From: B16-G9 sp964455635
GTDB taxonomy: Bacteria > Bacteroidota > Bacteroidia > Bacteroidales > F082
Assembly: GCA_964455635.1 (NCBI GenBank)
Contig: CAYVWX010000052.1
Location: 1-15,449, forward strand
DNA: 15,449 nucleotides
Direction: 5' to 3'
A program made the translations under genes and the position numbers. Positions 1 to 7,367 of this stretch are shown one piece after another (the first letter of the stretch is position 1; every line of letters begins with the position of its first letter). The notes under the pieces were generated by a model, which worked only from the letters and a program-made list of their open reading frames with translations, did no database searches and was not told the DNA's origin.

Positions 1-79
1 ATATCATTAATTCATTGTATAATTATCCAGCGGGTAACGGGTTCATTGTACCATTATATCATTAATTCATTGTATAATT
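1..79. repeat. Short AT-rich direct-repeat cluster
   Basis: A 24-base word at 1-24 recurs without mismatch at 56-79. The core TTCATTGTA occurs three times (11-19, 42-50, 66-74), with a related CATTAT element beside the second copy. The cluster lies downstream of the amidohydrolase gene and is cut by the window edge, so the number of units is unknown. The spacing between cores is irregular (31 and 24 bases) and the spacers are not alike, so this is not a CRISPR. It may be an intergenic repeat family or slipped-strand duplication of AT-rich sequence. Confidence 0.7.
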
Positions 80-147
80 GATAAAGTTTCAAAGGTTTAA
101 TATAGTTTTAAGATGTCTTGTTATAAAAACAGAAACACTCAATCACT

Positions 148-1791
148 CTAAAACCCTTCATACACTTTTTCGCCGTTTATCCAGGTGCTTAGCACTTTAA
201 TTTTATAGAGCATATTTTCGTTGGCTGTCATAATATCATCATCAAGTATCACAAAATCGGCTACTTTACCGGTTTCTATACTGCCTTTTTGTTTTTCATC
301 AAAACTTCCTTTGGCAGGCCAGATGGTGATGGATTGCAAAGCCTCCTTTCGGCCAATGGCGTTTTCGACTTGAAAACCGTTTTCAGGCCACCCCTTCAAA
401 TCTTTTCGGGTTACAGCAGCATAAAATGTTTTTAGCGGACTGATATCTTCAATGGGGAAATCGGTTCCGTTAATCAGCCACCCGTTTTGCAGCAAGAGGT
501 CGTGGTAAGCATAAGCCGATTTAATCCGTTCGCTGCCCAACCGGTCACCGGCCCAATACATATCGGAAGTACAGTGGGTAGCCTGCACACTGGGAATAAT
601 AGAGTAATCGCCAAAATAATGAAAATCGGCCGGCGAAATAACCTGTGCATGTTCAATCCGCCAGCGCCGGTTATTTTTTCCCTTTAAAAACTTAGCATAG
701 GTATGCAACATCAAACGGTTTCCCGAATCGCCGATAGCATGTGTATTAACCTGAAATTCTGCCTTGTAAGCTTTTTTACACATGGTATCGTAGTAAGCGG
801 GCTCATGCAGCCGAAGTCCGTAATTACCGGAGTCATCAGCATACTCTTTCAGCAACAGGGCACCCCGCGAGCCCAATGCACCATCGATATACAGTTTTAC
901 AGCACTAACTGTTAGCCGGGGTTTGTGCCATGGTTTTTGAGTATAAAAAAAATCAAAATTTTCGCGGTTAGGGTTTATCATGGCATAAACACGCATTTTC
1001 AGTATGTTTTTTTTCTGAAGGCTGTCCATCAATAAAATATCGGCTTTATCAAGCCCGGCATCGGTAACGGTTGTCAAACCAACTGCAAAACAATCGGTTT
1101 GTGCCCGCTGTAAAGCAGCGGTTTTTTGCTGTCGTGTAAAGGCGGGAATATATTTTTTCATGGTGTCGGCAGCATTGTCAACCAGCACGCCGGTCGGCCT
1201 GCCGTTTTTTAACATCACCTGCCCGCCTGCAATGACCGTTTCACCACTAATACCCGCAATTTCAAGCGCTGCATTGTTGGCCAAAACAGCGTGGCCGTCA
1301 ATACGGGTGAGCACCACCGGTTTGTCAGGAAACAACTTATTTAAAGGATCGTTGGTGGGAAATCCGGTATCTTTCCAATCGTTTTGATCCCAGCCTTTTC
1401 CCAGCAACCATTGAGGATGATGTGTTTTATCGTATTCAACAAGTCTGGTTAAAACATCGTTGTAGGATGTGGTATTAACAAGATTGCAGTAAAGCATTTT
1501 CCAAATACCATAACCTAAAAAATGACTGTGCCCGTCGTTAAAACCCGGGTAAACCGGTTTGCCGCCGGCATCAACTTTATGAGCAGATTCAAAACTGTTT
1601 AAAATTTCACTATCGGTTCCCACCGCCAAAAAGCGGCCGTTTTTTACGGCAAAGGCAGTTGCTTTTGCAAAAGTGGAATCAACGGTATAAACGTTGGCAT
1701 TAAATACAATTAAATCGGCCTGTTTTTTTGACACGAAAGAGGTGCTCATAACAAAATAAATTAACAACAAAAATATCAGAGATTTTTTCAT
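148..1791 (-). CDS. Exported YtcJ-like amidohydrolase (amidohydrolase 3 family)
   Basis: Metal-dependent hydrolase of the amidohydrolase superfamily, YtcJ/AepA-like branch, probably cleaving an amide or cyclic C-N bond; the substrate is not known. The 547 residues fit the family. Residues 1-20 form a hydrophobic export signal without a lipobox, so the enzyme probably works in the periplasm or at the membrane. An N-terminal beta segment (26-80) leads into the barrel. The metal site can be followed: HSH at 88-90, a lysine at 299 in VKLYIDGALGSRG that may be the carboxylated bridging residue, His351 in NTHAIGDSG, His381 in RIEHAQ, and Asp444 in NGTDFPIED. The C-terminal part, KGSIETGKVADFVIL, is the usual return of the beta sandwich. 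The gene is single, divergent from the thioredoxin gene, and starts at an ATG with no clear Shine-Dalgarno. Family assignment is firm; function beyond hydrolase is not. Confidence 0.9.
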   Translation of the reverse strand: MKKSLIFLLLIYFVMSTSFVSKKQADLIVFNANVYTVDSTFAKATAFAVKNGRFLAVGTDSEILNSFESAHKVDAGGKPVYPGFNDGHSHFLGYGIWKMLYCNLVNTTSYNDVLTRLVEYDKTHHPQWLLGKGWDQNDWKDTGFPTNDPLNKLFPDKPVVLTRIDGHAVLANNAALEIAGISGETVIAGGQVMLKNGRPTGVLVDNAADTMKKYIPAFTRQQKTAALQRAQTDCFAVGLTTVTDAGLDKADILLMDSLQKKNILKMRVYAMINPNRENFDFFYTQKPWHKPRLTVSAVKLYIDGALGSRGALLLKEYADDSGNYGLRLHEPAYYDTMCKKAYKAEFQVNTHAIGDSGNRLMLHTYAKFLKGKNNRRWRIEHAQVISPADFHYFGDYSIIPSVQATHCTSDMYWAGDRLGSERIKSAYAYHDLLLQNGWLINGTDFPIEDISPLKTFYAAVTRKDLKGWPENGFQVENAIGRKEALQSITIWPAKGSFDEKQKGSIETGKVADFVILDDDIMTANENMLYKIKVLSTWINGEKVYEGF

Positions 1792-1854
1792 GGGGTTGTA
1801 ATTTGGTTAATGGCAATAGGTTTTTCCCGGTTTTAAACCCATCCTTATAAAAAA

Positions 1855-1862
1855 CAAAAGTA
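1855..1862 (-). promoter_or_regulatory. Possible -7 box for the amidohydrolase gene
   Basis: Read on the minus strand this is TACTTTTG, a full match to the Bacteroidota -7 consensus TAnnTTTG, about 64 bases before the ATG. No good -33 TTTG is seen at the usual distance. A short palindrome, GGTTTTAAACC (1829-1839), would lie in the leader. Confidence 0.35.
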
Positions 1863-1913
1863 AAGCATAATTGAATAAACCCGGGAATTTAATTTTTTTT
1901 TGAACGATTACAT

Positions 1914-1946
1914 TTTGTCAGTTACACGGTGATGGTATAAAAATTG
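1914..1946 (+). promoter_or_regulatory. Possible promoter for the thioredoxin gene
   Basis: TTTG at 1914-1917 is followed after 18 bases by TATAAAAATTG (1936-1946). The second element only roughly fits TAnnTTTG, so this is a weak assignment based on spacing and position 26 bases before the ATG. Confidence 0.3.
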
Positions 1947-1971
1947 ATTTACCGGTAAAAAAAATAAGATT

Positions 1972-2268
1972 ATGAGTAAATTTAACGATATTATTCAGGG
2001 AGAAACACCTGTGCTGATTGACTTTTCAGCCGAATGGTGTCAGCCGTGTAAAATGATGCCTCCCATATTAAAAGAGGTAAAAAAACAGTTGGGCGACCGC
2101 ATTCGTATTTTAAAAGTGGATGTGGACCGTAACCCTGCCATAGCACAAAAGCATCAGATTAGAAACGTGCCTACCTTAATGGTTTTTAAAAAAGGCAAGG
2201 TTATTTTCAGGCAGGCGGGTGTAATACCGGCGCCACAGTTGGTACAGATGCTACAGGCATATATTTAA
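1972..2268 (+). CDS. Thioredoxin, cytoplasmic
   Basis: Small dithiol-disulfide oxidoreductase. The 98 residues are close to a full thioredoxin domain. The active site is WCQPCK with Cys23 and Cys26; the usual sequence is WCGPCK, so Gly is replaced by Gln between the cysteines, a change that can alter redox potential (inference). The buried acid is Asp17 in LIDFSAEW, and the cis-proline is Pro67 in NVPTLMVF. The C-terminal helix ends at AYI. There is no signal peptide, so it acts in the cytoplasm. It is a single gene, convergent with the importer ATPase gene 41 bases away, with no partner reductase in view. Since Bacteroidota often carry several thioredoxins, this need not be the main one. Confidence 0.93.
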   Translation: MSKFNDIIQGETPVLIDFSAEWCQPCKMMPPILKEVKKQLGDRIRILKVDVDRNPAIAQKHQIRNVPTLMVFKKGKVIFRQAGVIPAPQLVQMLQAYI

Positions 2269-2309
2269 TCGCAGGGCAAACACAATAGCAGGAATTTAAC
2301 CAAAAAATC

Positions 2310-3083
2310 CTAAAAAAAACTCTTTTTGTCCCTGTTAAACTTAACGGATTTGTTGTCAAAAAGTCTGTTAATACTTCCGTTATCTGCCAACTCGCGGGGG
2401 GTTCCTTTTTCAAACGAGCCATCTTTACCGGGCAGCCAAAGGATATCGGCAAAGCGCAAGGCCAGCTCCACATCATGGGTGGTCATTAAAATACTTTTAC
2501 CCCGGCGGGAGAAAGTTTTTAAAAGATTCATCAGTTCAACTCTGCCGGGAGAATCGATAAAAGCGGTGGGTTCATCCAAAAATATAAGGGGTGTATCCTG
2601 TGCCAGCGCTCTTGTAATCATAACTTTTTGTTTTTCACCATCGCTAAGGGTATAAAGTTTACGAGGGAGAAATTTTTCAACGCCTGTAAGCGCAACAGCG
2701 TTTTCGATAATTTCTTTATCGTTGGCACTTAACACTCCCCCCCACGAAACATAGGGATATCTGGCGGCAACAACAACCTCACGGGCAGTAAGATACACAT
2801 CTTCAATTTTATCTGTTAACACTACCGAAACAATGGCTGCCATTTCTTTAACGGAAATATCTTCAAGATTTATTCCGCCGTATTGAATGTACCCTTCCAA
2901 AGAAGGAATAAACCCCAGTAAAGTTTTAAGCAAGGTTGATTTTCCGGCGCCGTTAGGCCCCAACATGGCAATAAACTCACCGGGATTAATATGAGCCGAC
3001 AAATTTTTATGAAGCAGCCTTATTTTACCTTTTTTTAAGCGGTAACCGGTAGAGAGGTCGTGTATGGACAATAAACTTTTCAA
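2310..3083 (-). CDS. FecE/BtuD-type ABC importer ATPase
   Basis: Motor subunit of a type II ABC importer for a metal chelate (siderophore, haem or cobalamin class). Walker A is GPNGAGKST (42-50), the signature is LSDGE (146-150) rather than LSGGE, Walker B with the catalytic Glu171 is LIFLDEP (166-172), and the switch histidine is His203 in TTHD. The Q-loop position, aligned by eye, reads VVLTDK (87-92) with Thr where Gln is normal. The 257 residues are the usual length. The chosen start is a TTG that overlaps the permease stop in TTGA, typical of translational coupling; no nearby in-frame ATG exists, and a second TTG at 3071 would cost only four residues. It is the last gene of the minus-strand operon. 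The cognate permease is immediately upstream, so this is unlikely to be the motor of the export pair at 5941-8720. Confidence 0.9.
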   Translation of the reverse strand: MKSLLSIHDLSTGYRLKKGKIRLLHKNLSAHINPGEFIAMLGPNGAGKSTLLKTLLGFIPSLEGYIQYGGINLEDISVKEMAAIVSVVLTDKIEDVYLTAREVVVAARYPYVSWGGVLSANDKEIIENAVALTGVEKFLPRKLYTLSDGEKQKVMITRALAQDTPLIFLDEPTAFIDSPGRVELMNLLKTFSRRGKSILMTTHDVELALRFADILWLPGKDGSFEKGTPRELADNGSINRLFDNKSVKFNRDKKSFF

Positions 3084-4129
3084 GCGACTTTTATTTTACT
3101 TCGTTTTACAATAACCCAAATCACCACCGGAGCACCGATTAACGAGGTAACCGCGTTAATGGGCAGCGAAATATCCATACCCGGCATCCGCGCCAGCAGG
3201 TTGCACAGCAAGGCTAAATTTGCTCCCGTTAAAAGGGTAGCCGGAATTAATTTTTTATGGTCGGAGGTGTTTAACCAGGCTCGTGCCAAATGGGGAACAG
3301 CGAGACCTATAAAAGCAATAGGCCCGGTAAAAGCGGTTCCCAATGCAATGAGCAGTCCTGCCAAAAGCAAAATGAGTGTATTATATTTTTTAAGGTTAAA
3401 CCCCAGGCTGCGGGCATAATTTTCGCCCAACAGCATGGCATTAAGAGGCAGGGCAAGCAATCCGGCAACAGAAACCAACAACAGTGTAACCACCAATAAT
3501 ATTTCACTTCGGGACAGGCTGTTTTTGGCAAAGCTTCCCAATCCCCAAAGCACATAATCATGCAGTTCTTCGGCCCGGCTAAAATATTGCAACACGCCCA
3601 CCATAGCCGATACGGTATAGCCCACCATTATACCAATAATCAGGACGGTAACCACATTTCCTATCCGTCCCGACACATACAGTATCAGCCCCATAACCAC
3701 AAAAGCACCGACAAAGGCAGCTGTTACCACGGCCACATCATTAAGCATAAGGGTGCTTTGCAACATATCGGTTCCAAACACCGAGCCGGCCAGCACCACC
3801 ACTGCTACGCCAAGGCTTGCCCCCGAACTTATTCCAAGTACCGAAGGCCCTGCCAGCGGATTACGAAATACCGTTTGCAATAACAACCCCGCCACACTCA
3901 GCCCCATGCCAACCGCTATGGCGGTAAAAACCTGTGGCATACGATACTCCATGATGATAACATCAACTTGTGGGGACGAGCCCGTACCAAACAACGAACC
4001 AAACACATCGCGCCACGACAGAAAAACCGAGCCAAACCAAAGGTTTAATCCAGACAAAATCAACAACAAAATTAAACCCGCCAACAGAAAATAATACTGT
4101 TTTTTGATATGAATTAAATTTTTTAACAA
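3080..4129 (-). CDS. FecCD/BtuC-type importer permease
   Basis: Inner-membrane channel subunit of the metal-chelate importer, working with the lipoprotein at 4196-5335 and the ATPase at 2310-3083. The 349 residues contain around nine or ten hydrophobic segments. Family motifs are clear: EYRMPQVFTAIAVGMGLSVA and QTVFRNPLAGPSVLGISSGA in the first half, the ATPase-coupling region near LGENYARSLGF, and FTGPIAFIGLAVPHLAR in the second half. The start is a problem: the reading frame is open from a stop at 4196-4198, yet the only sensible initiator is TTG at 4129. The next ATG lies about 60 residues in, after the first membrane segment. The 66-base gap to the lipoprotein gene contains a good promoter-like element. 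The exact substrate cannot be read from the permease. Confidence 0.9.
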   Translation of the reverse strand: MLKNLIHIKKQYYFLLAGLILLLILSGLNLWFGSVFLSWRDVFGSLFGTGSSPQVDVIIMEYRMPQVFTAIAVGMGLSVAGLLLQTVFRNPLAGPSVLGISSGASLGVAVVVLAGSVFGTDMLQSTLMLNDVAVVTAAFVGAFVVMGLILYVSGRIGNVVTVLIIGIMVGYTVSAMVGVLQYFSRAEELHDYVLWGLGSFAKNSLSRSEILLVVTLLLVSVAGLLALPLNAMLLGENYARSLGFNLKKYNTLILLLAGLLIALGTAFTGPIAFIGLAVPHLARAWLNTSDHKKLIPATLLTGANLALLCNLLARMPGMDISLPINAVTSLIGAPVVIWVIVKRSKIKVA

Positions 4130-4172
4130 CGATTTATAAAAGCAAAATTTTCTTTCAACATGAATACCGAAG

Positions 4173-4204
4173 CAAATGTAGTTGAAATTTAATTGTTAAG
4201 GCAA
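4173..4204 (-). promoter_or_regulatory. Internal promoter before the permease gene
   Basis: On the minus strand TTG (4202-4204) is followed after 21 bases by TACATTTG (4173-4180), a full match to TAnnTTTG at an accepted spacing for Bacteroidota. It overlaps the end of the lipoprotein gene and would start transcription roughly 35 to 40 bases before the TTG start of the permease. Confidence 0.5.
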
Positions 4205-5335
4205 TACCCTGTAGTAAACCGGCCTGTAACCGGGAAACAACCCGGGATGAAAAGCAAAAATAAAATCTTTTAAAACCACCTGCGGCTCCAAAACCGATTT
4301 TTCAAAGTAGCTGTTTTCGGCCGGATTACAATAAATAATGTGGTGCTCGGTAAAGGCCTTAAAATGGCTGTACAAGCGGTTTTCCTGTTCCAGTTTCTCA
4401 TAGGGCTTTACCGGCGACAAGCCACCCAATATACGCCAGAAATCAGCTTGCCCGGCTTTTTGCAAAACCACTTCAAAGTCAAGCGGAATGCTGTTTCGCG
4501 ATAAATTATCTTTCCATAAATAATGTGCACCGGCATCGTTAAACAACTGAGCCATATAGCTTTTTCCTCCCGGAACAAACCACTGTCCGTTAAAATATTT
4601 TCCCGAAAAAACCGATGGCTTTTCTGCTGTCTTTTCCGCTACTGCTTTCAACCTGAGATAGGCATGTTCGATGTCCGAAAAAAGAGCGTCTGCCACAGGT
4701 TCATTACCCAAAAAAGCAGCTGTAAATTTTATCCACTCCGCTCTTCCCAAAGGGCTGTCTTCCATAAAATCGAAAAAAGGAATCACCTGTACAGAACCCT
4801 GTAATACCGGCGTTTGTCCCTGCCGGTAAGGCGAAAAAAACAGCGCTTCGGGATGCAGCAGTATGGCTTTTTCGGTAAAAAGATGTCCGTCGGCCGAAAC
4901 TTCCGTAATGGTGCCCTCTTTAATTTTTTTTAAAAGGGCTGTGTCCGACAGATATTTTACATCGGACACCCCCACAACACTGTTTAACAACCCAAGCTTA
5001 TCAACAGCATTAAGTTGTGTTGCCGACAAAACGGCAACTCGTGTGAGCGGATATTCCAGCACATTTTTTTGATTTTTATACAATCCATACAGCCTTTTGG
5101 GAACAAGATAAAAAGCAGTTGCCGTTGTGTCGGAAAAAGGACTTCGGATAACCACTTTTTTAATGCCATCGGTTTCATAAATATCAAACAGCCGCGCAGC
5201 ATGAATTTTCGAGGATATTTTTTTATTGACAAAATAGTCTTCCGGTGTGGCATTGGAATTATGCCTGCCGGCACATCCTGTTAAGAAAAAGAATAACGCC
5301 GTGTAAAAGAGTAACTTAAAATACGTTTTATTCAT
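4196..5335 (-). CDS. Substrate-binding lipoprotein of a FecB/BtuF-type importer
   Basis: Periplasmic, membrane-anchored binding protein that hands a metal chelate to the permease encoded next. I start it at the ATG ending at 5335 because this gives a standard lipoprotein signal: MNKTYFKLLF, a hydrophobic core, then the lipobox LTGC with Cys21. The open frame runs 29 codons further upstream, but that stretch lies inside the GroES-like gene and would bury the signal. The 379 residues include the VAVLSATQLNAVDKLG and VVGVSD segments typical of helical-backbone metal receptors (periplasmic-binding protein 2 family) and a second lobe with LFNDAGAHYLWKD. The start overlaps the stop of the GroES-like gene by 8 bases, so the two are probably co-translated. 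Length is somewhat above many family members. The substrate is not determined. Confidence 0.85.
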   Translation of the reverse strand: MNKTYFKLLFYTALFFFLTGCAGRHNSNATPEDYFVNKKISSKIHAARLFDIYETDGIKKVVIRSPFSDTTATAFYLVPKRLYGLYKNQKNVLEYPLTRVAVLSATQLNAVDKLGLLNSVVGVSDVKYLSDTALLKKIKEGTITEVSADGHLFTEKAILLHPEALFFSPYRQGQTPVLQGSVQVIPFFDFMEDSPLGRAEWIKFTAAFLGNEPVADALFSDIEHAYLRLKAVAEKTAEKPSVFSGKYFNGQWFVPGGKSYMAQLFNDAGAHYLWKDNLSRNSIPLDFEVVLQKAGQADFWRILGGLSPVKPYEKLEQENRLYSHFKAFTEHHIIYCNPAENSYFEKSVLEPQVVLKDFIFAFHPGLFPGYRPVYYRVLP

Positions 5336-5702
5336 CGTCAAAGTCGTTGCGCTCAAGTAAAAGTATGGAGTGTTGCGGAACAATAAAATATTTTTCGTTG
5401 TGATATTGTATTTCAACCGCACCCTTTTTCAAAAAAATGGCAAGGTCGCCAATACGTGCCTGCAACGGGATATAATTTACCGCTTCTTCCTTTTTTTTCC
5501 AGGGCTCGTCAAACCCTTCCGAAGGCAAGGGAATGGGATATCCCGGGCCGGCTTTTACAACATAACCACTTTGTATTTCCTCTTTTTCCTTGTATCCGGG
5601 TGGCAAAAGCAATCCTCCTTTCGATTGATTTGCAGCACTCTTAGGTTTAATTAAAACCCTGTCGCCCACCACTACCAAATTATTTAACGTACCTTTATTC
5701 AT
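5328..5702 (-). CDS. GroES-like (Cpn10 fold) protein
   Basis: Protein of 124 residues related to co-chaperonin GroES. It has the N-terminal VVVGDRVLIKP strand, a mobile-loop equivalent SAANQSKGGLLLPP (22-35) in which LLL stands in the position of the GroES tripeptide IVL that binds GroEL, then GYVVKAGPG, and the C-terminal IGDLAIFLKKG and YFIVPQHSILLLE strands. Compared with about 95 residues for GroES it has an insert of about 20, rich in Pro and charged residues (55-80), where GroES has its roof hairpin. No groEL is adjacent. The open frame extends to 5777, but I prefer the ATG pair at 5705/5702 since a -7-like box sits just upstream and the extra 25 residues do not resemble the family. It heads the importer operon. 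Whether it assists GroEL or has another role is unknown. Confidence 0.75.
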   Translation of the reverse strand: MNKGTLNNLVVVGDRVLIKPKSAANQSKGGLLLPPGYKEKEEIQSGYVVKAGPGYPIPLPSEGFDEPWKKKEEAVNYIPLQARIGDLAIFLKKGAVEIQYHNEKYFIVPQHSILLLERNDFDDE

Positions 5703-5717
5703 CATTAAACTTTTTTT

Positions 5718-5725
5718 CAAAAATA
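5718..5725 (-). promoter_or_regulatory. Possible -7 box for the GroES-like/importer operon
   Basis: On the minus strand this is TATTTTTG, a full match to TAnnTTTG, 13 to 16 bases before the ATG pair. It implies a very short leader. No convincing -33 element is seen. No cobalamin riboswitch box or Fur-like palindrome was seen in the 5703-5940 gap. Confidence 0.4.
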
Positions 5726-5909
5726 ACCAATATTGCCTACGGTTTAAGCGTAATACCGTAAAATTAACTTCCATCATTTTTTAACAGATGTTGAATAAAA
5801 ATAATAAAACGGCAATAAAAAAATGATAGCGGTATCACAAACTTTGCTTTTTAGATTGAGCCGGCAAAATAAATAAACAATTTTTAACGTTACTAATCTC
5901 ATAACTTAC

Positions 5910-5917
5910 TACCTTTA
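5910..5917 (+). promoter_or_regulatory. Possible -7 box for the export adaptor/permease pair
   Basis: TACCTTTA fits TAnnTTTG in all but the last base and lies 24 bases before the ATG of the adaptor gene. The -33 region is not convincing. The 5778-5909 stretch is AT-rich and otherwise shows nothing recognisable. Confidence 0.35.
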
Positions 5918-5940
5918 CATTTCTTAAAAAAAACAGGTTT

Positions 5941-7362
5941 ATGAAACGAAAAAATGTAGTTACCATTGCTATTTCATTGTTGGTTTTTATTGGTGTAATC
6001 TGGTATTTTTCATCCTCCTCCGAAGGGGAGGTAGAAACCATAAAAACCAAAGTAAAACAAGGCGAATTTGTTATTGATGTAACTACCACCGGTGAGCTGG
6101 AAGCACGCAGCAGCGAAAAAATACACGGCCCCAATCCGATGGAACTGCGGAATGCAAGAATATGGCAATACCGTATTGAAGACATTGTTCCCAACGGAAC
6201 GGTAGTTGATTCGGGCGACTGGGTAGCCACGCTGGACAGAAGCGATTTGGAAAATAAAATAAAGGATCAGGAACTGGAGGTTGAAAAATACCAAACTCAG
6301 TTTACCAAAACGCAGTTGGACACCACCATGACACTTCGCAGTGCGCGCGACGAACTTGTAAACCTGAAGTTTACCCTTGAAGACAAACAAATTATTGTTG
6401 ACCAGTCGATTTACGAGCCACCGGCAACACAACGGCAGGTAAAACTCGACCTGGAAAAAACACAACGAACTTACAATCAGACTAAAAAAAATTATTCGTT
6501 AAAACTGGAAAAGGCACGTGCCGATATGAAAGAGGTAAAAGCCAACCTTGCCAAGGCGCAGCGCAAACTTGATGAATTTGAGAAACTTAAATCGGAGTTC
6601 GTTATTAAAGCTCCCAAAGCCGGCATGGTTAACTACAAACGGGGTTACGATGGTAAAAAACAAGGTGTCGGGGCACAAATTTCTGCCTGGGACAATGTGG
6701 TGGCAACCCTGCCGAACTTATCGGCCATGAATTCTAAAACCTATGTAAACGAAATTGACATCAGCAAAGTAGCCGTCGGGCAAAAAGCTGAAATTGAGGT
6801 AGATGCTTTTCCTGATAAACATTTTACAGGCGAAGTGTCTGAGGTGGCAAATATGGGTGAACAGCTTCCCAACTCCAACGCCAAAGTTTTTGAGGTAATT
6901 ATTCACATCAACGAGTTCGATTCCATTTTAAGGCCTTCGATGACCACCAAAAACCGCATTATCACCAACACCATTGCCGACGCATTGTATCTCCCCATCG
7001 AATGTGTTCATGTGGACGATTCCATCAGCTTTGTGTATAAAGATGATGAAAAACAGCAGGTTATTACCGGAGCAAGCAACGACAACGAAATAACCATTTT
7101 AGCAGGTTTAAGCAAAGGAGACGAAGTATATCTGGTTGCTCCAAAAAATGCCGTTAAATGGAAAATGGCCACCTTACCACAAAAAGTTATCGACCAATAC
7201 AGGGCTAAAAAAGATTCGGTTAAGAGGGTAAAACCGGAAAAAAAGTCACAAATGATAAAAATTAAAGGCCCCGGGGGAAAAGAAATAATGGTAAACCCTG
7301 CCGATCTGAAAACACATAAACACGGAAGCCACAAACGGGGAAAAAGGCCAACCAACAAATAA
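5941..7362 (+). CDS. HlyD/MacA-type membrane-fusion adaptor
   Basis: Periplasmic adaptor that would link an inner-membrane ABC export permease to an outer-membrane channel. Residues 6-24 form a single N-terminal membrane anchor. There follow the first half of the lipoyl-like domain (about 40-98), a long charged coiled-coil hairpin (about 101-218), the returning lipoyl strand FVIKAPKAGMV (220-230), and a beta-barrel and membrane-proximal part (about 260-410). The last 60 or so residues are very basic and end in a tail with three histidines (459, 461, 464; HKHGSHK), not a common part of MacA. At 473 residues it is longer than E. coli MacA, due to the longer hairpin and the tail. The permease gene starts 5 bases after the stop, so the two are one operon. 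No TolC-type gene is in the window. Confidence 0.88.
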   Translation: MKRKNVVTIAISLLVFIGVIWYFSSSSEGEVETIKTKVKQGEFVIDVTTTGELEARSSEKIHGPNPMELRNARIWQYRIEDIVPNGTVVDSGDWVATLDRSDLENKIKDQELEVEKYQTQFTKTQLDTTMTLRSARDELVNLKFTLEDKQIIVDQSIYEPPATQRQVKLDLEKTQRTYNQTKKNYSLKLEKARADMKEVKANLAKAQRKLDEFEKLKSEFVIKAPKAGMVNYKRGYDGKKQGVGAQISAWDNVVATLPNLSAMNSKTYVNEIDISKVAVGQKAEIEVDAFPDKHFTGEVSEVANMGEQLPNSNAKVFEVIIHINEFDSILRPSMTTKNRIITNTIADALYLPIECVHVDDSISFVYKDDEKQQVITGASNDNEITILAGLSKGDEVYLVAPKNAVKWKMATLPQKVIDQYRAKKDSVKRVKPEKKSQMIKIKGPGGKEIMVNPADLKTHKHGSHKRGKRPTNK

Positions 7363-7367
7363 TAGCA

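Noticed and set aside
1..79. CRISPR array
   Set aside because: Only two to three AT-rich copies with uneven spacing, no palindromic repeat, no cas gene nearby.
5336..5422. Longer N-terminus for the importer lipoprotein starting at 5422
   Set aside because: It would place 29 residues ahead of a perfect lipoprotein signal and lies wholly inside the GroES-like gene.
5703..5777. Longer N-terminus for the GroES-like protein starting at 5777
   Set aside because: The extra 25 residues do not fit the Cpn10 fold, and a full -7 consensus lies between that start and the ATG pair at 5705/5702.
5703..5940. Cobalamin riboswitch or Fur box before the importer operon
   Set aside because: No B12-box sequence (GCCACTG type), no structured leader and no Fur-like palindrome can be seen; the predicted leader is very short.
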